Shown: in pieces, positions 46,901-54,527 of the stretch
Numbering within the stretch: the first letter of the stretch is position 1
How the letters are laid out: each line of letters starts with the position of its first letter
DNA from: Verrucomicrobiota bacterium
Lineage (GTDB): Bacteria; Verrucomicrobiota; Verrucomicrobiia; Verrucomicrobiales; V1-33
Length of the DNA: 64,000 nucleotides
Assembly (NCBI GenBank): GCA_003402705.1
Contig: QQNF01000003.1
Span: 1 to 64,000 of the forward strand
Direction of reading: 5' to 3'
The notes under the pieces: generated by a model
Database searches by the model: none
What the model was told of the DNA's origin: nothing
Seen by the model: the letters and a program-made list of their open reading frames with translations, nothing else
Translations under genes and position numbers: made by a program

Positions 46901-49049
46901 TCGTGGTGGAGGTAATCAGGCCGGAGGGCGGCTTGTTGCCGTAAACCGGACCGTACTGCAGCTCGATCTCCAGCTCCCCGGTGGCGGGATCAGCCGCGAG
47001 GTTTGTGACATAGGTGGTGATGCCGTCACGCGTGTACGAAAATGTCCTGCCAGGCAGCAGCGGCGAATCCACGTTTCCGGATACATCGATATCCTTTGAG
47101 ACGGGACCTTCGGGTTCAGTGTTGGTCGTCTCAGGAGTGGCATCCAGCAGCCACGTTTTGGGATGAAACACATCGCCCACGCGGATCTGGGCACCATATG
47201 CCGCAAGGGTGTCGTTGTAATCGACATACCGCAGATTGTCGGTCGCAGGCTCCACCCCGCGGAGTCGATACTCGGCAAACAAGTGATAGGTTTTTAAAAT
47301 GCTGAACTTCGACGACAGAATCTGGAGCCCTCGGAGGCCGCTCCCCTGATTGAGGTCATGCTCTTTCAGCGTGAAGGTACCCACCGTGTTGGCCATGGGG
47401 ACGCTCTCAGGGTCAAGCCAGCGGAGCCAACTCTTGAAGCGGACGTTGTAATCCCGACCGCCGGTGCCCATCCGGTCGTAGCGGTCACCGTACTCCGCCC
47501 CGATCTCCGGTGCCGACATGTCCTTGGCGCTCGGATTCCAGAGGTTCGAGGCATGATAGAGTCCAAGATTGTGGCCGATCTCATGAATGCCGGTACCGAT
47601 GCCGCTTTCAATCCGGTCCGCGGTATTCCATCCGGTTCCGTTCGTGCGGAGGATGGTCTGGCCGAGACCGATATGCGCAACGCCACCCCATTTCACGACG
47701 CCATCGTCTTCATCGTCATCAGGAAAGGGTGCATCGCCAGCCAGCACCACAAGTATATCAAATCCACTCCCCAGGCCGCGGCTCTTCAGATCAGCCTGCA
47801 CTTCCTTCCACACGTCCCCAATTACTGTATATTGATCCGCCCGCTTCTTCATGGTCAGCACCGGGCTGACAATAGACCCTCCGGCACCAACCCCGCTCAC
47901 CATGTAGCGTCCGTACGACCAGTCTTCGAATGTTGTGCGGATGCCGCTGACGATCGCAGTGCAGTCACTAACGGACAGATCCGTGTAATCCTTGCCGTCG
48001 CTGAACTTGATGCGGGCCATCATGAGTCGCTTGGTACCGGTGGTCCATGACGCATTCCCCTGAAGCGCAAAGGCTGGTACAGTCGTGCCTTCGCCGCTGG
48101 ATGCCGCCTCCAGCGTCGCACTGTATCCAAGCCCGGGCGGACGGACCGCTTCCCCGGCCGCCCCCTGCTGCAACGACCCCTGGGCGTGGCGCGGCCCGCA
48201 GAAGAATTCGAACTTCTTGCCGACCACCACGCCGGTCGCGGTTCCCGTCGCGGCAATCGGGGCCTCCGAAACCGGACAGACCGGCTCCTCGGCAACCGCC
48301 TGACGCGCTTCGGCTAGTTCCACGGGTTCCAGCATGCGCCCGGGCCACTGGCTGAGAGCCATCTTGCCATCGATGGCAACGCCGTGAATCGGAATCACGT
48401 CACGTGACGGCTGGTACTCGCGGTTTCCGTACACAAAGCCCGCAAAACTGCGCCCGTCTTCCATTTCGACCGAGCGTTCTACTAGCCGCTTGCCGGCCGG
48501 AACCCGCTGGTCCGGATAGTTGAATGCGGTCGCGATGAGATCGCCGACACCATCGACCTTTTCTTCAAGGAGGCTGACAACCTCGGAAGGCATGGCCCGG
48601 CGCACGGACTCGGGCACACCATTCTCAAGGGCCTTCTCCGGATTCTGCTCAATCAGATCGACCATCGCCGCGCGGCGGTCGGCGGCGAGCCTCACCCCTT
48701 CCGCCACCATGTCGGCCGACGGGGCGGCCACGTAATGTTTCGCCCACTGGCGGAACGCCGCCATGGGTGCGGGTGCCTCCACCTTTTCCCAGAGAACGTT
48801 CTGCGGCAGGGGTCCGTCCGGGTCCAATGCCACCGCATCCGGTCCCGCTTTGGATTCCGCCGCTTTCTCCGCCTCCGCAGCCTCCCGGCAGCACGGCGGC
48901 AATTCCTCAGCCACGGCAGCCTCCACGGAAGCAAGCGCCACACCGGCCGACGGTCGCCCCGAAGGTTCAGTGGAAGGACCCTGCCAATACCGCCAGACCA
49001 TGGCGGCTGTCAGCAACAGGAAGGAAATGAGACTCAGTTTCTGGTTCAT
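43911..49049 (-). CDS. Exported 1712-residue zinc metalloprotease with cadherin-like and lectin-like repeats
   Basis: Signal peptide or anchor (ISFLLLTAAMVW), then a Cys-containing prodomain-like region (about 40-330) and a metzincin-like protease domain (about 335-560) with the zinc motif HEIGHNLGLYH at 489-499 (H489, E490, H493, H499) and DRYDRMGTGG behind it, similar to gametolysin/M6-type peptidases. Next are Ig/cadherin-like modules (NEAPSISVVNNRAFDEDTS, NSAPEMLPLADKTT) and three copies of a beta-sandwich module containing DDGA(V/A)V(Y/F)(L/F)NG...N(M/V). The C-terminus ends TREFFRLQPAADDRAGP, the shared terminal module. It is probably a secreted or surface protease; the repeats suggest glycan or surface binding. 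Substrate unknown. Confidence 0.85.
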   Translation of the reverse strand: MNQKLSLISFLLLTAAMVWRYWQGPSTEPSGRPSAGVALASVEAAVAEELPPCCREAAEAEKAAESKAGPDAVALDPDGPLPQNVLWEKVEAPAPMAAFRQWAKHYVAAPSADMVAEGVRLAADRRAAMVDLIEQNPEKALENGVPESVRRAMPSEVVSLLEEKVDGVGDLIATAFNYPDQRVPAGKRLVERSVEMEDGRSFAGFVYGNREYQPSRDVIPIHGVAIDGKMALSQWPGRMLEPVELAEARQAVAEEPVCPVSEAPIAATGTATGVVVGKKFEFFCGPRHAQGSLQQGAAGEAVRPPGLGYSATLEAASSGEGTTVPAFALQGNASWTTGTKRLMMARIKFSDGKDYTDLSVSDCTAIVSGIRTTFEDWSYGRYMVSGVGAGGSIVSPVLTMKKRADQYTVIGDVWKEVQADLKSRGLGSGFDILVVLAGDAPFPDDDEDDGVVKWGGVAHIGLGQTILRTNGTGWNTADRIESGIGTGIHEIGHNLGLYHASNLWNPSAKDMSAPEIGAEYGDRYDRMGTGGRDYNVRFKSWLRWLDPESVPMANTVGTFTLKEHDLNQGSGLRGLQILSSKFSILKTYHLFAEYRLRGVEPATDNLRYVDYNDTLAAYGAQIRVGDVFHPKTWLLDATPETTNTEPEGPVSKDIDVSGNVDSPLLPGRTFSYTRDGITTYVTNLAADPATGELEIELQYGPVYGNKPPSGLITSTTMFSLMAEDQTVLFTADAEDPDDTDFAYHWRIPGMDASEVRPAVFPNERTIAVRFPSMGHWIMYCTVSDKHGGTTTIKRDVIVGSNEAPSISVVNNRAFDEDTSHAVHFTVDDPTADPALLVVTADSTNPELFPDGSFVLSGTGANRMLVITPAPNRHGNARVTLSVFDGGLTSVEQFDVTVRPVTPGVILSAAGSDGWRYWAETAAPPAGWFAPGFSDGAWAMDRARFVNPAPVLNLLDWTVIPGRPTRYTTYYRRTFNVPAILDGAPMIRLLCDDGAVVYLNGTEVHRHNMPQGPIDHGTKATTAVEGVLEGRWITLPVSAASLVLGGVNTIAVEVHDAGAIRGSGDVDFDLEFSTRPAPLVSSLPDRVSPENEVAGSYSFTATDAESPQGPLSVTGFSSDQSIVLNNRIHFTHDATTGIRTVSCVPQPDANGVTIITVRVSDGVAATWRSFALTISPVNSAPEMLPLADKTTTVNEAVSDMIITVGDRDFDPALLDVTASSRGVLSFRSIQVLPGPTPDTRRLRIVPTPGMAATSTVNVSVSDGTHTVTQTFNLRVTAPMATTSAEVGLIRSRTDPWRVLERDLPEKDGLPLDFTAVDFDDSAWTLLTTPCSFGERDAVANLSPTAYRMTTYFRRSFNVPDPAVVGGLQMRLQRDDGAVVYLNGRMVWSSNMPERFDAQTPAGAAIEGSDEADWHFMELPSGLLLPGKNVVAVELHQSDKPTPEEPGDLRFDLELSGVAAPPPPQDVLIAAGDAWAYWDGDSSTDVGEAWTKTNFVDSPWKQGLARHGYGVAGAATGLNAGSSGDPTVANPSALFRKWFDIADPGAYGVLHVFLQVDDGAAVFFNGNRVFEHNVAKGARADSPALSEIPLSDQDQWRHFVIDSSRLIPGRNLIAVSVHQYSPLVARSDLQFDLQLTADLKTEPNLFLRPVGENMELSWSGAFNGWKLMTSTDLERWTAADADPVLQDGWLYVVRPSVTREFFRLQPAADDRAGP

Positions 49050-49108
49050 CGGATCACGGGGAATGCGGACTTCGCTCTCTCATCGCCGCCACCCGCCCGA
49101 TCCGCGAT

Positions 49109-49127
49109 AGGACTAGAGTCCTAGTCC
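49109..49127. promoter_or_regulatory. Nested palindrome in divergent promoter region
   Basis: AGGACT-AG-AGTCCT (49109-49122) is an inverted repeat nested with GGACTA...TAGTCC (49110-49115, 49122-49127). It sits between the divergent starts of the metalloprotease (49049) and DUF3160 (49220) genes, where an operator could control both. No matching regulator was seen nearby. Confidence 0.3.
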
Positions 49128-49219
49128 GGCAGGAAATCACCGCGGTCAGCCTGCGCGATCCCCGAATCCATCGAAATGCCCCCAGGAAACTCACTGACCT
49201 GGCAGTTATCACCTGTGCC

Positions 49220-51331
49220 ATGAGATCCCTGCTGCTCGCTCTGATCGCTCTCTCCAACACCGCCGTGGTCCTCTCGGCGAAGCCGGACGATCTCACCCCT
49301 GAGCAGCAGAGGCAGTTGGATCAGGACAAGATCATCGTCACCGACAACACATGGCGGCAGATCTTCACCCCGTACATCTTTGCCAGTCAGCCGGTGTTCA
49401 TCACCTCCGATTCCGTGCTCCATGCCTACCATGTCCTGCTCGAGGAATCGGTCGCGCAGATGGAATCGCAGCAGGCGCTCCGCATGCCCACGGTGCTGGA
49501 GGGCGTTCTCGCCCAAATCAAACCCGAAACTGTGGAAGGAGTGCCTCCCGAAGCGGTCGAGCACGCGCGGTTGCTGCTAGGCACCGCCGCCCGACTCGCC
49601 GGCAGCCACTGGGGAGAAGGCACCGCCATCGACGCGGCCATCGCGACTGAGGTGAAGCGCGTCGAAGCCGCGGAAGGGCTCCATCTGCCCGCATGGATGA
49701 AACCCGGACACGGGCTCGTCTCAATCGACTACCGGGTCTTCAAACCCGCGGGCTTCTACACCCGCAGCGCGTCACTCCAGCGCTATTTCCGGGCACTCCG
49801 CTGGATGCAGACGGTGGCGCTGCGATTGCAGGATCCGACGGAACTCGCGGCTGCACGAGTGCTGGGCGCGGCTTTGAGTGAAGAGGGCTCGCTCCCAGTG
49901 CTCGCTTCTCAGTGGATTAGCTTGAGCGGTGCGTCCGCCGCTCCCGCGCTGACCCACATGTACGCTTCCAGCTGGTCGTCAGAACAACTCGTCGAAGCCG
50001 CGAACCGAGAGGTCGATGGGGAGGCCGACAAGGTCTTCATCTTCCCGTCCGCTGCCCTTCCGGACGCCAAGCTGATGGACCGCACCACAAGCCCCCAACG
50101 GCCCTATCCAGACCCCATGGATGTCGGCGCATGGCTGGGTTCCCCGCTCGCTCTCCGACTGCTGAAAACCGAAGGCGACGCCGTGCTCAAGGCGATCGCC
50201 GCGAAACCGGAGCGGGAAAACTCTGACACGCTCTACGGGAATTACCTGGGCTGCCTCGCCCGACTCCTTGAGCCTCCAGAACCCGACGCGCCCCCATTCA
50301 TGAGCACCCCGACATGGGAGCGGAAATCACTCAATACCACCCTATCCGGCTGGGCACTCATGCGCCACACGTGGGCGCTCCAGGCGAAGGAGGATGCCTG
50401 TTTGTTACCCGCAGGCACGCCCTATCCCGGCTTTGTGGAACCGCTGCCGGCATTCTTCCACGCGCTCAGTCAACTGATCCTGCAGACCATGGATCGCTTT
50501 GCAGAACTGGACGCCCTGGCACCTTCGCCGCAACTGTTTGCCTCGGATGCTGCCGCGCTCATCCCCATGGTTGAGCGCGAAGCCGACGGCCTGCGTCGCC
50601 GCATGAAACCATGGCTGAATCGCTCCCCCGACGCTGGTGAACTCACCGAGGCCGAGTTGGCTCAGCTTGAAAAGGACAGTGCGGTTTCGGAAGACCTCGC
50701 TGCAGCGCTCAGGCCCGCCGCTGCCATCGTGGAAGGGGTGTGGTACTTTACCCCAGGGGATGCTGTCAGCGGGGTTGTCGATGTGGATAAGCTCCTCGCG
50801 AGTCTGCGCGAAGCCGCTGCCGGCAAGTACGAAGCAGCCTTCCTCAATTTGCATCGCGAACGGCAAACCCCCACCCTGCGCAGCCGGTGGATGCGATTGC
50901 ATTCCCTAACCGTGACATTGGAAAACCGCGCCCACCGCCAACTCCGCGGCATCGAGCCAGACTACGCCGAGGAGGAGTTCATCGAGAACTACGGGGAAGA
51001 CCTCGGCAGCATCCTCTTCTACGAAGGAACTTCCTATCACTCACCCCGTGACGATGCGCCCCTCGCCTCGTCCGTCTTCAACCAAGCCGGCGGCCAGTTT
51101 CTCATCGCCGGCACCGGCAGGCCCCGCGAAATCCGCGTGCTCTACCCATGGAAGGGCAGGGAAATCCTCTGCCGCGGCGCGATCATCCCCTTCCATTCCC
51201 AGCTTTCCGACACCCACCTGACCGACAAAGAATGGCGCGCCCGCCTCGACGCCCCCACACCACCAGCCTCCCCCGACTGGCTCCGCCCCATCCTCTCCCC
51301 CGACGCCCCCGCCAAACCTCCGAAGAAGTAA
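49220..51331 (+). CDS. Exported DUF3160 protein
   Basis: 703 residues with a signal peptide (MRSLLLALIALSNTAVVLSA). The segment FITSDSVLHAYHVLLEESV near 60-80 and late blocks such as FLNLHRERQTPTLRSRWMRLHSLT and YEGTSYHSP are typical of DUF3160, an all-helical secreted family of unknown function found in several phyla. Full length for the family. It is divergent from the metalloprotease gene (170-bp spacer with a palindrome) and convergent with the ATP-grasp gene. No catalytic motif is known. Confidence 0.85.
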   Translation: MRSLLLALIALSNTAVVLSAKPDDLTPEQQRQLDQDKIIVTDNTWRQIFTPYIFASQPVFITSDSVLHAYHVLLEESVAQMESQQALRMPTVLEGVLAQIKPETVEGVPPEAVEHARLLLGTAARLAGSHWGEGTAIDAAIATEVKRVEAAEGLHLPAWMKPGHGLVSIDYRVFKPAGFYTRSASLQRYFRALRWMQTVALRLQDPTELAAARVLGAALSEEGSLPVLASQWISLSGASAAPALTHMYASSWSSEQLVEAANREVDGEADKVFIFPSAALPDAKLMDRTTSPQRPYPDPMDVGAWLGSPLALRLLKTEGDAVLKAIAAKPERENSDTLYGNYLGCLARLLEPPEPDAPPFMSTPTWERKSLNTTLSGWALMRHTWALQAKEDACLLPAGTPYPGFVEPLPAFFHALSQLILQTMDRFAELDALAPSPQLFASDAAALIPMVEREADGLRRRMKPWLNRSPDAGELTEAELAQLEKDSAVSEDLAAALRPAAAIVEGVWYFTPGDAVSGVVDVDKLLASLREAAAGKYEAAFLNLHRERQTPTLRSRWMRLHSLTVTLENRAHRQLRGIEPDYAEEEFIENYGEDLGSILFYEGTSYHSPRDDAPLASSVFNQAGGQFLIAGTGRPREIRVLYPWKGREILCRGAIIPFHSQLSDTHLTDKEWRARLDAPTPPASPDWLRPILSPDAPAKPPKK

Positions 51332-51369
51332 ACGCGCCTATCATTTCACGCAGCGCCAGCCGACCTTGA

Positions 51370-52260
51370 TCAACGCCCGCTGCCAACCGCCGCCATCAGA
51401 GCAGCATAGAAATCTCCCGGCTCAATCACTGCCGGCAGACCACTCACCCCCGCATCGCCCGATTCGACGATCATCCATCTCCCGTCCAGTCGCCGCGCCA
51501 CATCGATCGTGATCAACGGACTCGCAAACCTCTGCGCATACTGCTCCCAGCGCGCAAACTCATGCCACACGCCGCTGCCATCATCGTGCGCGCCCGCTGT
51601 GAACAGCTGTCCCCTCCAGAAGAACAGACGGTATTCCTCAAACACTGTACGACCGCCCGCAATGTCGCGCTCTGCAGGCATCAGATCCACGAACTCCCGG
51701 AACACGAGACCACGATTCAGCGCCTCCCCGCGAAGCCTCACAAATGCCTCCACCACCGCCGCGAACCTCTCCCGCGTCGACCCTGCCGGAATGAAACACG
51801 CCTCCTCCCACCGGTGCTTGGCCGACTTCACCCAGTCCTTCACGATCATGGCCCCGCCCGACAGTGGTCGCGAAATTTCCCACGCCCGATCCATATCCGT
51901 CCCCTCCATCCACACCGTCCGCGGCGACTCCTCCGCCACCATTGGAAACGCCTCAGGCAAATAATGCGCCTGCGCATAAGCCTCCGGCGTCACCACCAGA
52001 TCTATCCCCCGCTCCGCCATCACCGCAAACAGCCGCGCATACTGCTCCCCTCTCAACATCCACCCGCGATACCATCCATCAACCCGTTCACCCGCCACCG
52101 GTCCGCCGGCCCATCGGGCAAACTCCTCACCGCCCGTCAGCCGCTCAAAACTCACCAGCCCGCACGAAAACCCCACAGCCCGCGCCGCCGCAAATTCCGC
52201 CGCGTACACCTCGTCCGGCTCGCGGGGATTGAAGAAGTCATCGCAGAAGAGGAGGTGCAT
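51370..52260 (-). CDS. ATP-grasp (R2K-type) protein
   Basis: 296 residues with no signal peptide. The layout fits the R2K/DUF4343 clade of ATP-grasp proteins: an N-terminal Rossmann-like part (MHLLFCDDFFNPREPDEVY), then GAMIVKDWVKSAKHRWEEACFIP with clustered Lys, FREFVDLM, EEYRLFFWRGQLF and C-terminal VARRLDGRWMIVESGDAGVSGLP carrying the Mg-binding acidic residue. Such proteins ligate a carboxylate to an amine or another nucleophile using ATP; R2K members occur in phage and peptide-modification contexts. It stands alone here, so its substrate cannot be guessed. Confidence 0.75.
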   Translation of the reverse strand: MHLLFCDDFFNPREPDEVYAAEFAAARAVGFSCGLVSFERLTGGEEFARWAGGPVAGERVDGWYRGWMLRGEQYARLFAVMAERGIDLVVTPEAYAQAHYLPEAFPMVAEESPRTVWMEGTDMDRAWEISRPLSGGAMIVKDWVKSAKHRWEEACFIPAGSTRERFAAVVEAFVRLRGEALNRGLVFREFVDLMPAERDIAGGRTVFEEYRLFFWRGQLFTAGAHDDGSGVWHEFARWEQYAQRFASPLITIDVARRLDGRWMIVESGDAGVSGLPAVIEPGDFYAALMAAVGSGR

Positions 52261-52663
52261 CCGATCTCTATCGTCTTGTTCCTCTCAACCTTGGCGTCCT
52301 GCGCCGCTAAAGCAATGGCTCTGCATGACGAATGGCTGCGCGCGCCTCACGGATGATCTCCGGCAGCCTCTCCAGCTTCCCCGCAAACCGGTCCTCATCG
52401 AATCCATCGTTCCGTACCGAGACTGAGCGCAGTTACTCGGTCGGAAATGCCACCTCGACGACGACGACCATGAATCAGGCTCCCGTGCACCTCTCCCCAA
52501 GTGGTCGTGTGATTGGCGGGATTCCATCGGGCAGTGTCGTTGTGGAGTAGGGGCGTAATCCTCAATTCCGGAATGGACGAAACGCCGAACGTTCAGGAGT
52601 GTATGGCCGCGAGGAGCGAGGCCGCCCTGCGCCATTTCAACTAACCCACCCTACCCGCACCCC
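52261..52663. other. 400-bp stretch with no confident gene
   Basis: It upstream-borders the ATP-grasp gene (minus) and the small Gly-rich protein (plus). A 116-codon minus frame and a 72-codon plus frame cross it, but they overlap one another, lack family-like composition and have no domain I recognise. Both may belong to a decayed element. Promoters for the two divergent genes are expected here; no clear boxes were seen. Confidence 0.4.
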
Positions 52664-53122
52664 ATGTTCGCAGCCATCCGCAAGCGTCGAGCAATCAGGT
52701 CGTACATCCGGAAAATTGGCCCGGCGCTCGAGCGCCGCTTCGGTCGCAAACGTCATTATTCACCCGAAGAGGTGCGGCACGCAGGCCGTGATGTCGGGGC
52801 TCAACCTGGTCACTTCTGCTACGCCTACTGCATCTACTGCTCACAAGACGACTTCGACCACCATCACCGGCAGACGGGCGAGCACTGTGATTACGACTCC
52901 ATGCGCGCGGAAGTCGCCGAGACCCACTTCGGCGGCGACACGAGCTTCAGCGCCGAGACCGCCATCGACGCCGGATCCTCGCACCACGATTCCGGAGGCG
53001 GCTGGTTCAGCGGCGGCGACAGCCATTCCGATTCCGGCAGCTCTGGTGATTCCGGTGGCGGTGATTCCGGCGGCGGCGGCGATGGAGGCGGTGGCGATGG
53101 AGGCGGAGGCGGTGGCGACTGA
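52664..53122 (+). CDS. Small cytoplasmic protein, DUF6559-like, with Gly/Ser/Asp/His tail
   Basis: 152 residues. The N-terminal about 90 residues (RKRRAIRSYIRKIGPALERRFG, YSPEEVRHAGR, FCYAYCIYCSQDDFD, HCDYDSMRAEVAE) resemble, from memory, the DUF6559 family, with its conserved aromatic and Cys positions. Residues 105-152 are low complexity: Gly, Ser and Asp with several His, and could bind metal or be disordered. No signal peptide. A short unsupported 214-codon frame overlaps on the same strand. Function unknown. Confidence 0.65.
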   Translation: MFAAIRKRRAIRSYIRKIGPALERRFGRKRHYSPEEVRHAGRDVGAQPGHFCYAYCIYCSQDDFDHHHRQTGEHCDYDSMRAEVAETHFGGDTSFSAETAIDAGSSHHDSGGGWFSGGDSHSDSGSSGDSGGGDSGGGGDGGGGDGGGGGGD

Positions 53123-53257
53123 TGGACAGTTCCATTTCAGCCGCCGAAGCGTCTCACAGCTCGGCGCTGCAGCGAGCGGCTCCGAGGATGGCGAACTCGC
53201 ATCATCCACGAGCGCGATCCCGCGCATGACCGCTAGCGCCTAGACCAGCTTTCCAGA

Positions 53258-53286
53258 TTGACAACAACCCGTCCTGATGACATCAT
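53258..53286 (+). promoter_or_regulatory. Candidate promoter of the serine protease gene
   Basis: TTGACA (53258-53263) is a perfect -35-like box and CATCAT (53281-53286) a four-of-six -10-like box at exactly 17 bp. It lies 78 bp before the start of the protease gene, in a locally A/T-richer stretch. A TGATG-A-CATCA palindrome overlaps the -10-like box. Confidence 0.4.
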
Positions 53287-53364
53287 CGGGAACCTTTGCG
53301 GCTTTCGGCTGTAGAACATGACTCTATCAACCGCGATTTTCTGAATTGAGGCCTTTCTCTCGAA

Positions 53365-54378
53365 ATGAATACGCATGCGCTAATCATTCTATTTCTCTTC
53401 GCTGCGCCATTTAATCATGTGAATGCGGCTGTGATGCTGGCCCCTGGAACGGTTTTGCCGGGACAGGCTTACATTGACAAGGGGGCTGAGTATGCTGATA
53501 GAATCGTCGCGATCAGGAGGGTTTCCGCTACGGGGATCATCAGCTATGCCACTGGGATTAAACTGACACCGTATCACGTTCTGCTACCGGCTCATGTCAT
53601 TGACTCTCTTTCTGGATTCAGGCCACCGGAACGACTAAAGGTGCTCATCGGAACTAATTTCTTTTCTCCTCAGCGAACATTAGACGTGGCAAGCTATGCC
53701 ACCCATCCAACCTATGTTTCCGGAAGCAACTCTGTTGGCGGCTCCGTGATGGACATGGCGATTCTCAAAACTTCCTTGGCAATGCAGGGGCCATTTGCGA
53801 AGCTTGCTATCAATCCTGTGGCAAACGGCGTCACCATTACCTATGCCGGATATGGGATGCCTGGACTTTCTTTCGATTCTGCAACCACACATGACGGCTC
53901 ATTGAGAGCCTTCCGCGGAGTGACGACAAACCCCACTTCACAATTTGATGATTCCATGTATGGTGCGACTTTCGCGAGTGTCAGTTTAGGATTGTCTCTA
54001 CCCGGGAGTGGAAGCGCTGGCGACTCGGGTGCTGGCGGATTCGTTTCCGACAATGAAATTGCCTTTATGGCAACGTCTGGTGCTGGCAACAGCTTCACCT
54101 TTGGTATCGATCTTGCGACAACAGCCGCACGAGCTTTCATCAGCGCCAATACCGTGATGCCAGATCCACCCCGGTTCGCTGTTGATTTGGTCGCCGGATC
54201 CGCTCAACTTTCGCTATCGAACTTACTTTCCGGTAGGGAGTACAGCGTGATGCGGTCGCCGACCCTATCCGGCTGGCAAGAGGCCCGCCGATTTACCGCG
54301 ACCGCCCCTACCGAAAGCTGGAGTGAACCCATTTCTCCGGGCGGGCGCATGTTCTACCGCTATGAGTGGACTGAGTAG
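53365..54378 (+). CDS. Exported trypsin-like serine protease with FYR-type C-terminal module
   Basis: 337 residues with a signal peptide (IILFLFAAPFNHVNA). Chymotrypsin-fold triad: His in LLPAHVID, Asp in VMDMAILKTS and Ser in GSAGDSGAGGFV. The protease part ends near residue 265; the last about 65 residues (NLLSGREYSVMRSPTLSGWQE ... RMFYRYEWTE in pieces) form the terminal module shared with other exported proteins here. Its codons are visibly richer in A and T than those of most neighbours, which may mean recent acquisition. It is likely secreted; the substrate is unknown. Confidence 0.85.
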   Translation: MNTHALIILFLFAAPFNHVNAAVMLAPGTVLPGQAYIDKGAEYADRIVAIRRVSATGIISYATGIKLTPYHVLLPAHVIDSLSGFRPPERLKVLIGTNFFSPQRTLDVASYATHPTYVSGSNSVGGSVMDMAILKTSLAMQGPFAKLAINPVANGVTITYAGYGMPGLSFDSATTHDGSLRAFRGVTTNPTSQFDDSMYGATFASVSLGLSLPGSGSAGDSGAGGFVSDNEIAFMATSGAGNSFTFGIDLATTAARAFISANTVMPDPPRFAVDLVAGSAQLSLSNLLSGREYSVMRSPTLSGWQEARRFTATAPTESWSEPISPGGRMFYRYEWTE

Positions 54379-54527
54379 GAGAAGCCAGCGGGCGTCCGAT
54401 CCAAGGGATGGCACACGCCACCGGAAACGGCGGCCCTTCGTAGGCGCACCATCCGCCCCCTTACCGCAACTGCCTAGCTGGCGTTGGAGAATCTATCGCA
54501 GAGCTGGTGCATGGGAGGATCTGGACA

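Noticed and set aside
52285-52635. 116-codon minus-strand frame
   Set aside because: It overlaps a plus-strand frame of equal quality, has no family-like pattern or signal peptide, and is rich in Arg/Ser/Gly.
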